Positions 43,828 to 53,076 of a stretch of 64,000 nucleotides of DNA are shown here, in pieces. The notes under the pieces were generated by a model. The model made no database searches, had not been told where the DNA came from, and saw only the letters and a program-made list of their open reading frames with translations. The translations under genes and the position numbers were made by a program. Source of the stretch: Aquimarina sp. MAR_2010_214 (lineage in GTDB: Bacteria; Bacteroidota; Bacteroidia; Flavobacteriales; Flavobacteriaceae); NCBI RefSeq assembly GCF_002846555.1, contig NZ_PJMS01000001.1, forward strand, positions 4,981,501 to 5,045,500, written 5' to 3'. How positions within the stretch are numbered: position 1 is the stretch's first letter; the number at the start of each line of letters is the position of its first letter.

Positions 43828-44019
43828 ATGGATCCCTCAAGCAAGAAAACAAGTATTGATCATGTAGTTACTCAAGCAAAACGATTACTGTTCAATAGCC
43901 AAATCAGTTCGAAAGAAATTTCTTTTACACAAGGATTTGAAAGCCTTTCATGCTTTAGCAGGCTTTTAAAAAATAAAACTGGAGAATTCCTAATTTACAT
44001 AAAAAAGTATCAGAAGTAA
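43828..44019 (+). CDS. Lone AraC-type helix-turn-helix half-domain
   Basis: A 63-residue protein that matches only the second HTH of the AraC/XylS family: AKRLLFNSQISSKEIS then GFESLSCFSRLLKNKTG. Normal AraC domains contain two HTHs in about 100 residues behind a sensor domain; here both the first HTH and the sensor are absent, and upstream codons in this frame hit a stop at 43804. It may be a decayed gene or a minimal regulator. Flanking DNA gives no sign of the missing part. Confidence 0.5.
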   Translation: MDPSSKKTSIDHVVTQAKRLLFNSQISSKEISFTQGFESLSCFSRLLKNKTGEFLIYIKKYQK

Positions 44020-44099
44020 AGAGAATGTATATTTCAAAAAAATACTTCTTATTCATGCATTATTCTATCTAAAAATAATAACACAAATAGTCTAAAAAA

Positions 44100-44393
44100 T
44101 CATTTACCCTCAATATCTCCTACTTCTTCTTTACTCACTTCTTTAGGAATTTTAGTATCAACAATACTATTGTCATCTTCTTCAAAACTTTGCATTGTAT
44201 CAGCCAAACGTTTACTTATTTTAACTAAATAAACAGTTTCTTCTGTTCGCACCTCTACGGCTTCAATCGCTTCGTTATGCTGATTTCTAAATGATATAAT
44301 ATCTTCATCATTATATCCATCAGGAAATTTCTCTACAAGTTGGTTTAAAATATTTTTATTCAATTTTTTGTAGTCAACAATTACTCTTTTCAT
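44100..44393 (-). CDS. Hypothetical acidic protein
   Basis: A 97-residue cytoplasmic protein, MKRVIVDYKKLNKNILNQLV..., with a strand-helix start, then VEVRTEETVYLVKISKRLAD and a Glu/Asp-rich tail. I recall similar conserved hypothetical proteins in flavobacteria, without known function. It is single, minus-strand, and separated from the BCCT gene by a 347-base gap. Confidence 0.65.
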   Translation of the reverse strand: MKRVIVDYKKLNKNILNQLVEKFPDGYNDEDIISFRNQHNEAIEAVEVRTEETVYLVKISKRLADTMQSFEEDDNSIVDTKIPKEVSKEEVGDIEGK

Positions 44394-44740
44394 AAGGCGT
44401 GAGGTTTAAGAATTAATTCTATACGTATACATTTCAAATAACACTTTTTTAAATGCTATCATCTCTACTATAAATCTTGGAGTATTTTTTACTAACTTAC
44501 TCCAAGTAATTTTCAATTAATCGTATATTATTTCACTGAGTAATTTGTTACTACAAGTCTAAATAAAAAAATTGAAACTTTTAAGAAATCAACTTTAAAA
44601 ATCAATTATTTTTTTGCAATTTTTACTTGTTAAAAATTTTAAATTCTTTATGTAAGAATAATCTGTTTTCAAGAAATATATATTTACAATACATTCTATC
44701 TTATACCAAAATTCGAATCTAAAGAAGGAAAAGGCACTAT
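44394..44740. other. Divergent intergenic region before the BCCT gene
   Basis: About 347 bases of A+T-rich DNA between two divergent genes. It must hold both promoters, but I find no full TTTG/TAnnTTTG pair; TATATTTA (44688-44695) is the nearest approach. No hairpins of note. Confidence 0.5.
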
Positions 44741-46261
44741 ATGAAACTTGATTTTAAGAAAAATGGTTTACTATATATTTCTCTGGGAATTTTAATCTTC
44801 TTTTCAATTTTTTTATATGTTTTCACTTTGGAAACTTATGAGGGTATAGAATCGTTCTCGGTGTATATTCGCAAGCGATTTGGGAGATTTTACCTTTGGT
44901 TAGGATTGCTTTGTGTTTTACTCCTACTTATTTTAGCACTCTCTTCCTGGGGGAAACGGCGATTAGGAAAAGATACTGATCGACCTCAATTTTCGAGGTT
45001 AGCCTGGATATCTATGTTATATAGTGCTGGAATGGGTGCTGGAATATTATTACGCGCAGTGCAGGAACCTGTTTTTATGATGCATAATTCACCTATTAGT
45101 AACCAAGTCGATTCAAAAACTCTTGCTTTAGAATATACTTTTTATCAATGGGGATTTACTGCCTGGGCATTTTATGCTATTTTTGCTATTGCTGTGGGAT
45201 ATTATCTATTTGTGCAATCCAAAAAAGTACTCTCCAGCAGTGCTTTTTCTTCTATAGAACATCTGGTAACTTCTAAAAGACCTCGAAATATCATTTTTGG
45301 AAGTATTGACATTCTGGCTATTCTTACTACAGTGTTTGGCCTAGTCGCTGCAATAGGTCTAGGAACTACACAGATCGAAGGCGGTTTAAATCATATATTT
45401 AATGAAGATTTTGGGCTTAAAGGGACTATTATTGTACTTATCCTTATTTCAATTTTAGCGTTTATCTCTGTATTTAGAGGAGTTAACAAAGGGATTAAAA
45501 TCATTTCTACCTGGAATATCTATATCACGATAGGTCTTTTGTTTTTTGTCTTTCTGCAAAGTGATACTGTATCGATCATCTCACAATTCTTTACTTCATT
45601 ATATCATTACATAATTGACTTTATTCCTCTTAGTTTGGCCTATGGCCAATATGATCCGGGAGAGGCATTTTTAACTGACTGGACATACTACTATTGGGCT
45701 TTTTGGTTAGCTTGGGCTCCATTTACAGGTATTTTTATTGCACGTATCTCAAAAGGGCGTACCATGAGAGAAATTATATTGGGTGTCCTTCTTGTACCTT
45801 CTCTGGGCACTTTTTTCTGGTTTACTACTTTTGGACAATCCGCTTTTCAGATTATTGAAAATTTTGGAGTGTATCAAGGACAGTTTGATAATGTATTTAG
45901 TTCTATTTTTATTTTCTTTGAAAACTATCCTTTTCAAGCATTCATAAATATATTAACCATCTTACTTCTTATAAGTTTTTTAGTAACTTCTCTGGATTCT
46001 GCAATTTTTGTACTAAGTATGTTTACCGATAACGGAAAACAAGAACCATCAAAGAAGCATCGGCTTATGTGGAGTATTATACTTACTATCTTTTCTATAG
46101 GCATCATTCTATTAGGAAATGCCAAATCAGATATCAATATTCTAATTGCAATGCAAAAACTCCTTATTATTACTTCACTACCTTTTTCATTACTTATGAT
46201 AATAATGATTGTGCTATTCATTAGAGATTTTAGAAAAAAACAAGAAACTCATATCTCCTAA
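44741..46261 (+). CDS. BCCT family betaine/choline/carnitine transporter
   Basis: A 506-residue inner-membrane transporter with about 12 spans. BCCT signatures are AGMGAGILLRAVQEP (about 90-104; the usual GMGIG motif here reads GMGAG) and the tryptophan-rich DWTYYYWAFWLAWAPFTG, followed by ISKGRTMREI. Members import glycine betaine, choline or carnitine with Na+ or H+, mostly for osmoprotection. The long C-terminal osmosensing tail of BetP is absent (the last span ends near the C-terminus). Its stop is 36 bases before the penicillin-binding protein gene. Confidence 0.92.
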   Translation: MKLDFKKNGLLYISLGILIFFSIFLYVFTLETYEGIESFSVYIRKRFGRFYLWLGLLCVLLLLILALSSWGKRRLGKDTDRPQFSRLAWISMLYSAGMGAGILLRAVQEPVFMMHNSPISNQVDSKTLALEYTFYQWGFTAWAFYAIFAIAVGYYLFVQSKKVLSSSAFSSIEHLVTSKRPRNIIFGSIDILAILTTVFGLVAAIGLGTTQIEGGLNHIFNEDFGLKGTIIVLILISILAFISVFRGVNKGIKIISTWNIYITIGLLFFVFLQSDTVSIISQFFTSLYHYIIDFIPLSLAYGQYDPGEAFLTDWTYYYWAFWLAWAPFTGIFIARISKGRTMREIILGVLLVPSLGTFFWFTTFGQSAFQIIENFGVYQGQFDNVFSSIFIFFENYPFQAFINILTILLLISFLVTSLDSAIFVLSMFTDNGKQEPSKKHRLMWSIILTIFSIGIILLGNAKSDINILIAMQKLLIITSLPFSLLMIIMIVLFIRDFRKKQETHIS

Positions 46262-46303
46262 TAATATGGTATTTTCAACGTTATATATGTCGTTATTATG
46301 ATT

Positions 46304-48550
46304 ATGATAAAGAAGATATTTCAAAAAAAATGGGTAAAATGGCTATTATATGCTATTGGTGGGTCAATTTTCTTCAGCATTTGCTTTTATGCTAGTATTT
46401 ATTTTGGTTTTTGGGGTAAATTACCCAGCAAAGAAGAATTAAGTTCTTTAAAACAAGCAGAGGCTACTCAGGTCTTGGATAAAGATGGTCATATGATTGG
46501 TAAATATTACATCTATGACAGACAACCTATATCTTACGAAGATCTACCTCAGCACCTTATAGATGCACTAGTGGCTACAGAAGATATACGGTTCTACGAA
46601 CATGATGGCGTAGATAACACTAGCCTGTTACGTGTGTTTTTTAAAACCATTTTGCTTAGAGATAAATCTTCGGGAGGAGGAAGTACTATAACGTTACAAT
46701 TGGCAAAAAATCTCTTCGGAAGAAAAAAATATAAATTATTTAGCACCGTAATTAATAAACTAAAAGAATCTTTTGTTGCCAAAAGAATAGAAGATATCTA
46801 TACAAAAAAGGAGATTCTTACACTATACTTTAATACCGTTCCGTTTCCAGACAATACCTATGGAATTGAGAGTGCTGCCCAGAAATTCTTTAATAAATCT
46901 ACTCATCAATTAACACTATCAGAAGCAGCGACACTTATAGGAACATTAAAAGCCAACCATAGTTATAATCCACGACTTTTTCCTGAAAGAAGCCAGCTAA
47001 GAAGGGATGTTGTACTTCAACAGATGGTTAAATACGAGTATCTAAGCGCTCATCGATCAAATCAAACAATGAGCCAGCATATCATTATGGATTATCAGTA
47101 TTTTAATCACGATCTTGGATTGGCACCTTATTTCAGAGAAGAAGTAAAAAAAGAATTGATCAACATCTTAGAAACGTATAAAAAACCAGATAGTACTGTT
47201 TATGATATCTATAATGATGGCCTGATTGTGCATACCACCTTGAATTACAAAATGCAAGTCTTAGCAGAAGAGGCTATGAAAGAACATATGCAAGTATTAC
47301 AAAACGACTACGAAAAATCTTTTGGTAATAATGCCCCTTGGAAAAACAATAAAGATCTTGTCAATCATGCCATCAAAAATCTTGGGATCTATACTACATA
47401 CAAAGAACAAGGGTTGACAGAAGCACAAATTAAAGATTCTCTTTCTGTAAAAAAAGACATTGAACTATTCGAATGGGATGGTAACATCACTAAAAAAACA
47501 TCTACTCTGGATAGCATACAACATTATCTAAAATTTCTTAATACAGGAATGATTGCTATCGAACCAACAACGGGTGCAGTACAAGCATATCTGGGAGGGA
47601 TTGATTATCGTTATTTTAAATATGACCATGTTTCGCAAAGCGAAAGACAGGTTGGATCGACCTTTAAACCATTTGTATATACTACTGCTATAGAAAATGG
47701 AATGAAGCCTTGTTCTTACTTTTCAACAAAAGAAATTACTTATACTAATTTGGAAAACTGGACACCTAAAAATGCATCAGAAGAAAATGACCCTTATCTT
47801 AATTTCACATTAGAAAAAGCATTAAGCAACTCTGTTAATACTATTGCTGTAAAAGTACTTAATGAGGTTGGTATTCCCAAAGTTGTAGATCAGGTAAAAA
47901 AACTTGGAATCACCGCTATACTATCTAAAGAACCGGCAATGGCACTAGGCACAGATGGTATTAAATTAAAAGAATTGGCAGGAGCATATGCCAGTTATGT
48001 AAATGAGAGCAAAAATGTGAAACCTTTTTATATATCAAGAATTGAGGATAAAGATGGACATTTAATTGCTTCTTTCGAACCCGAAATAGCCGAGGTTCCT
48101 GCTTATAGTGCTTACACTAAACAAGTGCTTTTAGAAATGATGAAATCTACCGTAGAACAAGGCACTGCAACCAGACTTAGGACTACCTATAAACTTAAAA
48201 ATGATATTGCAGGTAAAACAGGAACTACTCAAGACAATAAGGATGGCTGGTTTGTAGGAATCACCCCAAATTTAGTGACAGTTACTTGGGTAGGAAATGA
48301 CAACTACAACATTGGTTTTAAAACTACTGCTTTGGGACAAGGAGCTAATACTGCGTTACCGATTTTTGCCAAATTGTACCAAAAAATGAATCTGGATAGC
48401 ACATTTGACCCTATTACAAAAAGTAAATTTAAAGAGAGCTCAAAAGAAATTTTAAAAGACTTGGATTGTAAACCCGAAAAAAGAGATAATTTCCTTAAAC
48501 GTCTTTTTGGCAAAAAGAAGAAAAAGAAAGAGTTTAAGAAGAATTCTTGA
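46304..48550 (+). CDS. Bifunctional class A penicillin-binding protein
   Basis: The 748-residue protein (ATG at 46304; 46298 is possible) has a cytoplasmic start and one span (about 13-32). The glycosyltransferase domain contains TEDIRFYEHDGVD, the catalytic Glu region, and GGGSTITLQLAKN. The transpeptidase domain has SxxK in GSTFKPFVY, SxN in SNSVN and KTGT in AGKTGTTQDNKDGW. It polymerises and cross-links peptidoglycan in the periplasm. The C-terminus is very basic (KKKKKKEFKKNS). It belongs to the PBP1A-like group. Being 36-42 bases after the BCCT gene it is likely co-transcribed with it. Confidence 0.93.
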   Translation: MIKKIFQKKWVKWLLYAIGGSIFFSICFYASIYFGFWGKLPSKEELSSLKQAEATQVLDKDGHMIGKYYIYDRQPISYEDLPQHLIDALVATEDIRFYEHDGVDNTSLLRVFFKTILLRDKSSGGGSTITLQLAKNLFGRKKYKLFSTVINKLKESFVAKRIEDIYTKKEILTLYFNTVPFPDNTYGIESAAQKFFNKSTHQLTLSEAATLIGTLKANHSYNPRLFPERSQLRRDVVLQQMVKYEYLSAHRSNQTMSQHIIMDYQYFNHDLGLAPYFREEVKKELINILETYKKPDSTVYDIYNDGLIVHTTLNYKMQVLAEEAMKEHMQVLQNDYEKSFGNNAPWKNNKDLVNHAIKNLGIYTTYKEQGLTEAQIKDSLSVKKDIELFEWDGNITKKTSTLDSIQHYLKFLNTGMIAIEPTTGAVQAYLGGIDYRYFKYDHVSQSERQVGSTFKPFVYTTAIENGMKPCSYFSTKEITYTNLENWTPKNASEENDPYLNFTLEKALSNSVNTIAVKVLNEVGIPKVVDQVKKLGITAILSKEPAMALGTDGIKLKELAGAYASYVNESKNVKPFYISRIEDKDGHLIASFEPEIAEVPAYSAYTKQVLLEMMKSTVEQGTATRLRTTYKLKNDIAGKTGTTQDNKDGWFVGITPNLVTVTWVGNDNYNIGFKTTALGQGANTALPIFAKLYQKMNLDSTFDPITKSKFKESSKEILKDLDCKPEKRDNFLKRLFGKKKKKKEFKKNS

Positions 48551-48569
48551 TAATATAGGAGTAGATTAT

Positions 48570-48704
48570 TTACCCATTGTATTTTGATAGTGATAGTACA
48601 TCCTTAATTTCTTCGTCTGCATTTCCTTCTGGCACAGGCGTTTCCTGTGAACGTCCAGAAAACAATAGAAATAACATAAATACGAGCGTGAATGATTTTT
48701 TCAT
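48570..48704 (-). CDS. Very small secreted peptide
   Basis: A 44-codon gene with a convincing signal peptide (MKKSFTLVFMLFLLFSGRSQ) and a mature acidic part of only about 24 residues. Its stop is 17 bases from that of the convergent penicillin-binding protein gene. Short length leaves doubt, but the clean signal sequence supports it. The downstream gene of the pair with 48799 might be co-expressed. No family known. Confidence 0.5.
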   Translation of the reverse strand: MKKSFTLVFMLFLLFSGRSQETPVPEGNADEEIKDVLSLSKYNG

Positions 48705-48798
48705 AAATTATCATTTTTTATAAAGAATAAACACTACCTAATCAGTTTCTTATTCTAAAACCTTGTTTATTATTAAGAATTGCTAACCAAAAAATTCT

Positions 48799-49140
48799 TC
48801 ATTCTGGTAATTTCATGGGGTGTTCATGCCAAATCATTTCTATTTTCCCTGTTTTTTTATACAGTGTATACCCTTCCGCTCCTCCGGTATAATCTTTTTT
48901 TTCCTGATGATGAGTTACTGTTAATTCGAAATAATTTGGAAGTTCTATAACTGAAATATCATCTTCTTCTTGACTGTTTTTTTTAAAATTAACAAGCATT
49001 TTCTGTTGCCTTTTATCATTCTTTTTCAGTTTTATAAGTTCTTTAATATCGAAAATATTATCACTAACTGATGTTTGTCCGTAACATTCTCTTTGAATTT
49101 GACCTATAAAAATAAATATTATGGTTATTGTTCTAATCAT
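48799..49140 (-). CDS. Hypothetical secreted protein
   Basis: A 113-residue protein with a hydrophobic signal (MIRTITIIFIFIGQI, cut probably after CYGQ). The mature part is Lys/Asp-rich and carries the pattern YFELTVTHHQEKKDYTGGAEGYTLY, which could be a small beta-domain. No family recognised. It precedes the very small secreted peptide gene by 94 bases on the same strand. Confidence 0.55.
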   Translation of the reverse strand: MIRTITIIFIFIGQIQRECYGQTSVSDNIFDIKELIKLKKNDKRQQKMLVNFKKNSQEEDDISVIELPNYFELTVTHHQEKKDYTGGAEGYTLYKKTGKIEMIWHEHPMKLPE

Positions 49141-49327
49141 TATGATTTACACTCTAATACATTGGTGCTTCATCAAAAGTATATAAAATGTTTTATGGGT
49201 ATTACACTGTTTTCAGTGAAAGTATGAAGTATACCTGTTTTCAAACTTTAATGACATATTAAAGTTTTTGGTAAAAAGAAGATGTTTTAGATTAAAACAC
49301 ACCTAGATTTATGAGTTATCACCTAGC

Positions 49328-49891
49328 TTATCCATATTTCTTTACCAGAAATGTATGTAGTTTAAAAGCCCCTACTCCTAATAAAATACTTATTGCCATA
49401 CCAGTAACTATATCTCCTGGGTAGTGTACTCCCAAATAGATTCTACTATAACTTACAATAATTGACCATACTACCATAAATGGGAAGATATATTTTAGAT
49501 GTTTTCGTAGAGTCAATCCTGTAAAAAAGGCTAATGCCATGGAGCTAGCTGCATGACCCGAAAAATACCCATGTCTCCCACAGCGTTCTGCAATAAAACG
49601 TGTAAACTCTGCCACTCCATCTGCCCTACATGGTCGTGGTCTCATAAAAAGTACGTTTTTGAATAGATTTGATAGTTGGTCGGTAGCAGTAATTAGTAAT
49701 GCAACAACTATCAAGGTGATGACAGTACCTCTAATTCCAAAATATTTATAGAAAAAAACCAGTAATACCATATAGAGAGGAATTTGGTATAATTTCTCTG
49801 TCATGAATAACCAAAATCCATCCCATGCAGGTGAGCCCAGATTATTGAGATATAAAAAAAGATCTTTATCTAATTGTATAAGTTCTTCCAT
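49328..49891 (-). CDS. PAP2-family membrane phosphatase
   Basis: The 187-residue integral membrane protein has about five spans and all three PAP2 motifs: KNVLFMRPRP, YFSGHAASS (variant of PSGH, with a catalytic His) and SRIYLGVHYPGD. Such enzymes dephosphorylate lipid phosphates, for example undecaprenyl pyrophosphate (PgpB/BacA-like) or phosphatidylglycerophosphate; lipid A 1-phosphatases (LpxE) have the same motifs. The 17 bases before its start contain nothing but the intergene to the small acidic protein, so they form an operon. Confidence 0.9.
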   Translation of the reverse strand: MEELIQLDKDLFLYLNNLGSPAWDGFWLFMTEKLYQIPLYMVLLVFFYKYFGIRGTVITLIVVALLITATDQLSNLFKNVLFMRPRPCRADGVAEFTRFIAERCGRHGYFSGHAASSMALAFFTGLTLRKHLKYIFPFMVVWSIIVSYSRIYLGVHYPGDIVTGMAISILLGVGAFKLHTFLVKKYG

Positions 49892-49908
49892 TCTTAAGAT
49901 TTACTATT

Positions 49909-50136
49909 TTATTGGTCGTAACGTTCTATCTCACGATCATAAAAGTCATTAGCTGCTTGAAAAAGATTTTCTGCTTCTTCAAGTAATTCTTTTTCTTCAC
50001 TTTTATCAAATTCTTCAAGCCATTCTACTTCATCATTTTCGAGATTGATAATAAACCTCGGAAACTCGGTATGAATTACAAAAATGGCATCTGGATAATC
50101 AGTATTATCACCTAATAAGAATTTTGGAAAGTCCAT
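49909..50136 (-). CDS. Hypothetical small acidic protein
   Basis: A 75-residue cytoplasmic protein: MDFPKFLLGDNTDYPDAIFVIHTEFPRF, then a Glu-rich helix (WLEEFDKSEEKELLEEAENLF). It looks like a conserved flavobacterial hypothetical protein of strand-then-helix form. It lies 17 bases before the PAP2 phosphatase gene and is likely co-transcribed. Function unknown. Confidence 0.7.
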   Translation of the reverse strand: MDFPKFLLGDNTDYPDAIFVIHTEFPRFIINLENDEVEWLEEFDKSEEKELLEEAENLFQAANDFYDREIERYDQ

Positions 50137-50210
50137 AATGAATACTTAAAATTACAAAGCTTCAAAGGTACTATCTTTTTTAGGGAAATCAGAAAATTAT
50201 TATGCAACTA

Positions 50211-51296
50211 CTATTCAATCTTAATTTCTACTCTGTTGTTTGATTCTGGATCCAAATTAGAATCTGCGGTAACAACAGGCATAGTATCTCCAGCCGCTAT
50301 TATTTCGATTAAGGATTCGTCTATACCTTTTTCTACAAAATACTTTTTCACATTACTTGCCCTCATTGCAGACATGATTTCGTTTTCAAAAGATGAACCG
50401 GCATCATCTGCATGACCAATAATTTTAACGGTGCTTACTTTAAAAATAGTTACATATTGGATATAAGAATCTAATGCTTTTTTAATTTCTTTATATGCTT
50501 CACTTTCACCTACCAAAAATTCTACTGGCGAAAAATCAAGAGCCATATCACACACCTGATTAGATGTTAGATTTTTGGTATTCCTCATTTCCATTAATAA
50601 AACATCATCTACAAAATAGTAAGCTGTATCAAATCCTCCTCCTTTCACAGATTTTCCTTTTGGACTATCTGAGAAATACCCTAAAGAAATATATTTTTCT
50701 GTCCCTTTTGCTCTATATACTCCACAAACTTTAGTCCATCCTTTGGTATTACATACCAATTTTGAAGATTCTATATTTAGAGGAAATCTAGAGGTGGTGG
50801 TTATTTTTGGTCTTCTGGCTGTAAAATATGATCCAATGGATGAAGTACAGGAATTTGAGATTCCTTCTCCTAAAGAAACATACATATGAAAATAGTAATA
50901 TTTACCTTTGGATAAGGGCTTTTTTAATTTGGCTGTTACTCCTTCTTTATAAGGTCCTCCAGCAATATACATTCCTACTTTACCCTCTCCTGTCCTAGGC
51001 TCTTGTGCCCCAAATTGCTTTAAGAAATTAGGTGCTTTATGAATAAATCTAATATCATCTAACCTTGGGTGGTAAGCATCTGGAGAGTTAATTGCAGGTT
51101 TCCAATCTTTAATAATTCCAAAATTTTGCATCTCCATATCTAATCGTGCAATGGCAGCATTTGTAGCTTCAAAACTAGGATTAGGAATAAGGTTTTGATT
51201 TTTACTATGAACAAAGTTTTGACTTATACTACTCTGGGTAACCAATATGGTAAGAACTACGAGCAGTAGACAAAATCTAGAATTTGGGACTCTCAT
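50211..51296 (-). CDS. OmpA-family outer-membrane/peptidoglycan-binding protein
   Basis: A 361-residue protein with a signal peptide (ending SSISQ, about 26). An N-terminal jelly-roll-like domain (NLIPNPSFEATNAAI start, about 36-240) carries many aromatic strands of a carbohydrate-binding type. The C-terminal OmpA domain (about 250-361) has VKIIGHADDAGSS and NNRVEIKIE, which bind diaminopimelate in peptidoglycan. It may anchor a surface or glycan-recognising domain to the cell wall. A good promoter lies 22 bases upstream. Confidence 0.85.
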   Translation of the reverse strand: MRVPNSRFCLLLVVLTILVTQSSISQNFVHSKNQNLIPNPSFEATNAAIARLDMEMQNFGIIKDWKPAINSPDAYHPRLDDIRFIHKAPNFLKQFGAQEPRTGEGKVGMYIAGGPYKEGVTAKLKKPLSKGKYYYFHMYVSLGEGISNSCTSSIGSYFTARRPKITTTSRFPLNIESSKLVCNTKGWTKVCGVYRAKGTEKYISLGYFSDSPKGKSVKGGGFDTAYYFVDDVLLMEMRNTKNLTSNQVCDMALDFSPVEFLVGESEAYKEIKKALDSYIQYVTIFKVSTVKIIGHADDAGSSFENEIMSAMRASNVKKYFVEKGIDESLIEIIAAGDTMPVVTADSNLDPESNNRVEIKIE

Positions 51297-51317
51297 ATTT
51301 TGTATTCTGTTTTTTTG

Positions 51318-51348
51318 GAAAGATAGTTAATTATTCGTTAATACCAAA
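51318..51348 (-). promoter_or_regulatory. Promoter of the OmpA-family gene
   Basis: Read on the minus strand: TTTG (51345-51348), 19 bases, then TATCTTTC (51318-51325), which is one base off TAnnTTTG. The start would fall near 51311, a leader of about 15 bases. Confidence 0.6.
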
Positions 51349-51446
51349 TAAACGTAATAAGTATAAAAATGGTATTTGGTATTTGTTTTTATTTAAAAAC
51401 TCACTTATAAACACCTGATTTTCAACACAAAAAAGAGGATGAAATT

Positions 51447-52817
51447 TTAGTTTTTTTGAATTAAATCTTTGGTCAAAGCATTAAATCTAAGATATAGTAG
51501 TAATGCAGAAACAGAAAGACCTACCAGCAATCCTATCCAAATCCCTGAGCTTTTATATTCGGTATATAATCCCAAATAATAACTAATAGGAAACCCTACT
51601 ACCCAGTATGCGAAAAATGTAATTAAAGTAGGAATTTTAACGTCCTGTAGACCTCTCAAAGCTCCTAGTACGGTAACTTGTATCCCATCAGAAATCTGAA
51701 ATAATGCAGCGATAATCAATAGTTTTGCTGCAATAGTAATCACCTCTGTATTATCTGCAAGGTTTTCAATATCTTTTACATCCAGATATATTCGAGGAAG
51801 TAAATCACTAAACAGAATAAAAAGTAAAGCAAACACAACTGCTAATAAAAAGGTTAGCAAAAATATTGAAATCGCTATTCTTCTTAGATCCTTAAAATGC
51901 TGAAGTCCTTTTTGATTACCCACTCGCACCATAGCAGCCACACTTAATCCCATAGCTACCATAAAAGTCATAGAAGATAAGTTTAATGCAATTTGATTAG
52001 CTGCCTGTGGGTTTTTTCCTAAAATACCTGATAACCATATCGCTGCGGTAAAAATAGCTACTTCAAAAAACATTTGTAATGCAGAAGGAAACCCTAGTGC
52101 TATTATTTTATTTATCATCTTGCTTTCTAAAGTAAAAAATTTGATACGGGTAACATAAGGTTTAGATTTTTCTTTATTCTTAAGAAAAATCCATAAAAAG
52201 AAAACCATCACAAACCTTGAGGCTAATGTCCCTACAGCTGCCCCAACTATTCCCATTTGCGGAAAGCCAAATTTCCCAAAAATCAATACGTAATTCAGAG
52301 CTACATTGACTAGGTTTGCCACCAACGTAGCATACATAGGATATTTGGTCATAGACAGCCCATCAGAGAATTGTTTTAATGCTTGAAAACTTACTAATGG
52401 AATTAAAGAAAAAGCAACCAGATCCAGATATGGTATTGCAAGTTCTACCACTTCGGGAGGTTGTTTCATTAAATACATTAGTGGTTTTGCTACCAATATC
52501 ATTAAAAACAGAACTATTCCTAATGTAGTACATAAAAACAATCCATGCTTAAATGCTGATTTACCAGTCACAAAGTTATTTTCTCCATCTGCTTCTGCTA
52601 CCAATGGTGTAATTGCAGTAGAAAATCCTATCCCTAAGGACATAGCTATAAACATAAAGCTATTTCCTAGAGATACTGCTGCTAATTCTGCTGTACCCAA
52701 CTGCCCCACCATGATATTATCGACCAATCCTACAAAGGTATGTCCCAGCATACCAAGCATTACTGGTGTGGCCAGCTTTAGATTATATCGAAATTCTTTG
52801 GTGTATTGTTGTAGCAT
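51447..52817 (-). CDS. MATE-family multidrug/Na+ antiporter
   Basis: The 456-residue transporter has 12 membrane spans in two homologous halves with PVMLGMLGHTFVGLVDNIMVGQLG at the start. MATE proteins expel cationic drugs or metabolites with Na+ or H+. I chose the ATG at 52817 (MLQQYTKEF): an upstream ATG at 52838 is in frame but would lie upstream of the predicted transcript start given by the -7 element at 52836-52843. It is transcribed alone. Confidence 0.92.
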   Translation of the reverse strand: MLQQYTKEFRYNLKLATPVMLGMLGHTFVGLVDNIMVGQLGTAELAAVSLGNSFMFIAMSLGIGFSTAITPLVAEADGENNFVTGKSAFKHGLFLCTTLGIVLFLMILVAKPLMYLMKQPPEVVELAIPYLDLVAFSLIPLVSFQALKQFSDGLSMTKYPMYATLVANLVNVALNYVLIFGKFGFPQMGIVGAAVGTLASRFVMVFFLWIFLKNKEKSKPYVTRIKFFTLESKMINKIIALGFPSALQMFFEVAIFTAAIWLSGILGKNPQAANQIALNLSSMTFMVAMGLSVAAMVRVGNQKGLQHFKDLRRIAISIFLLTFLLAVVFALLFILFSDLLPRIYLDVKDIENLADNTEVITIAAKLLIIAALFQISDGIQVTVLGALRGLQDVKIPTLITFFAYWVVGFPISYYLGLYTEYKSSGIWIGLLVGLSVSALLLYLRFNALTKDLIQKN

Positions 52818-52835
52818 TTTACAATTTTGAAGACG

Positions 52836-52843
52836 CAAAGGTA
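52836..52843 (-). promoter_or_regulatory. -7 promoter element of the MATE gene
   Basis: TACCTTTG on the minus strand, an exact TAnnTTTG match. Transcription would start near 52829, about 12 bases before the ATG at 52817. No -33 TTG is seen. Confidence 0.45.
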
Positions 52844-53076
52844 TTAGAAACTAAATGACTCTTATCGTATATTTAACGTTATTTAATTTTTTCTAAACGA
52901 GAAGTATGTAGAAAATTATAAGAAATCAAATAAAGAAATGACATTACGTAATCTTTCTATTATTATATACCCTTCAATACTAACATTCTCACTATTGTTT
53001 CAGCTATTCGCTTGCGATATGTTTTAGGTAAATATTTATTTTACTCTAAAAAGAGAATCTCTTAATCATCAATATT

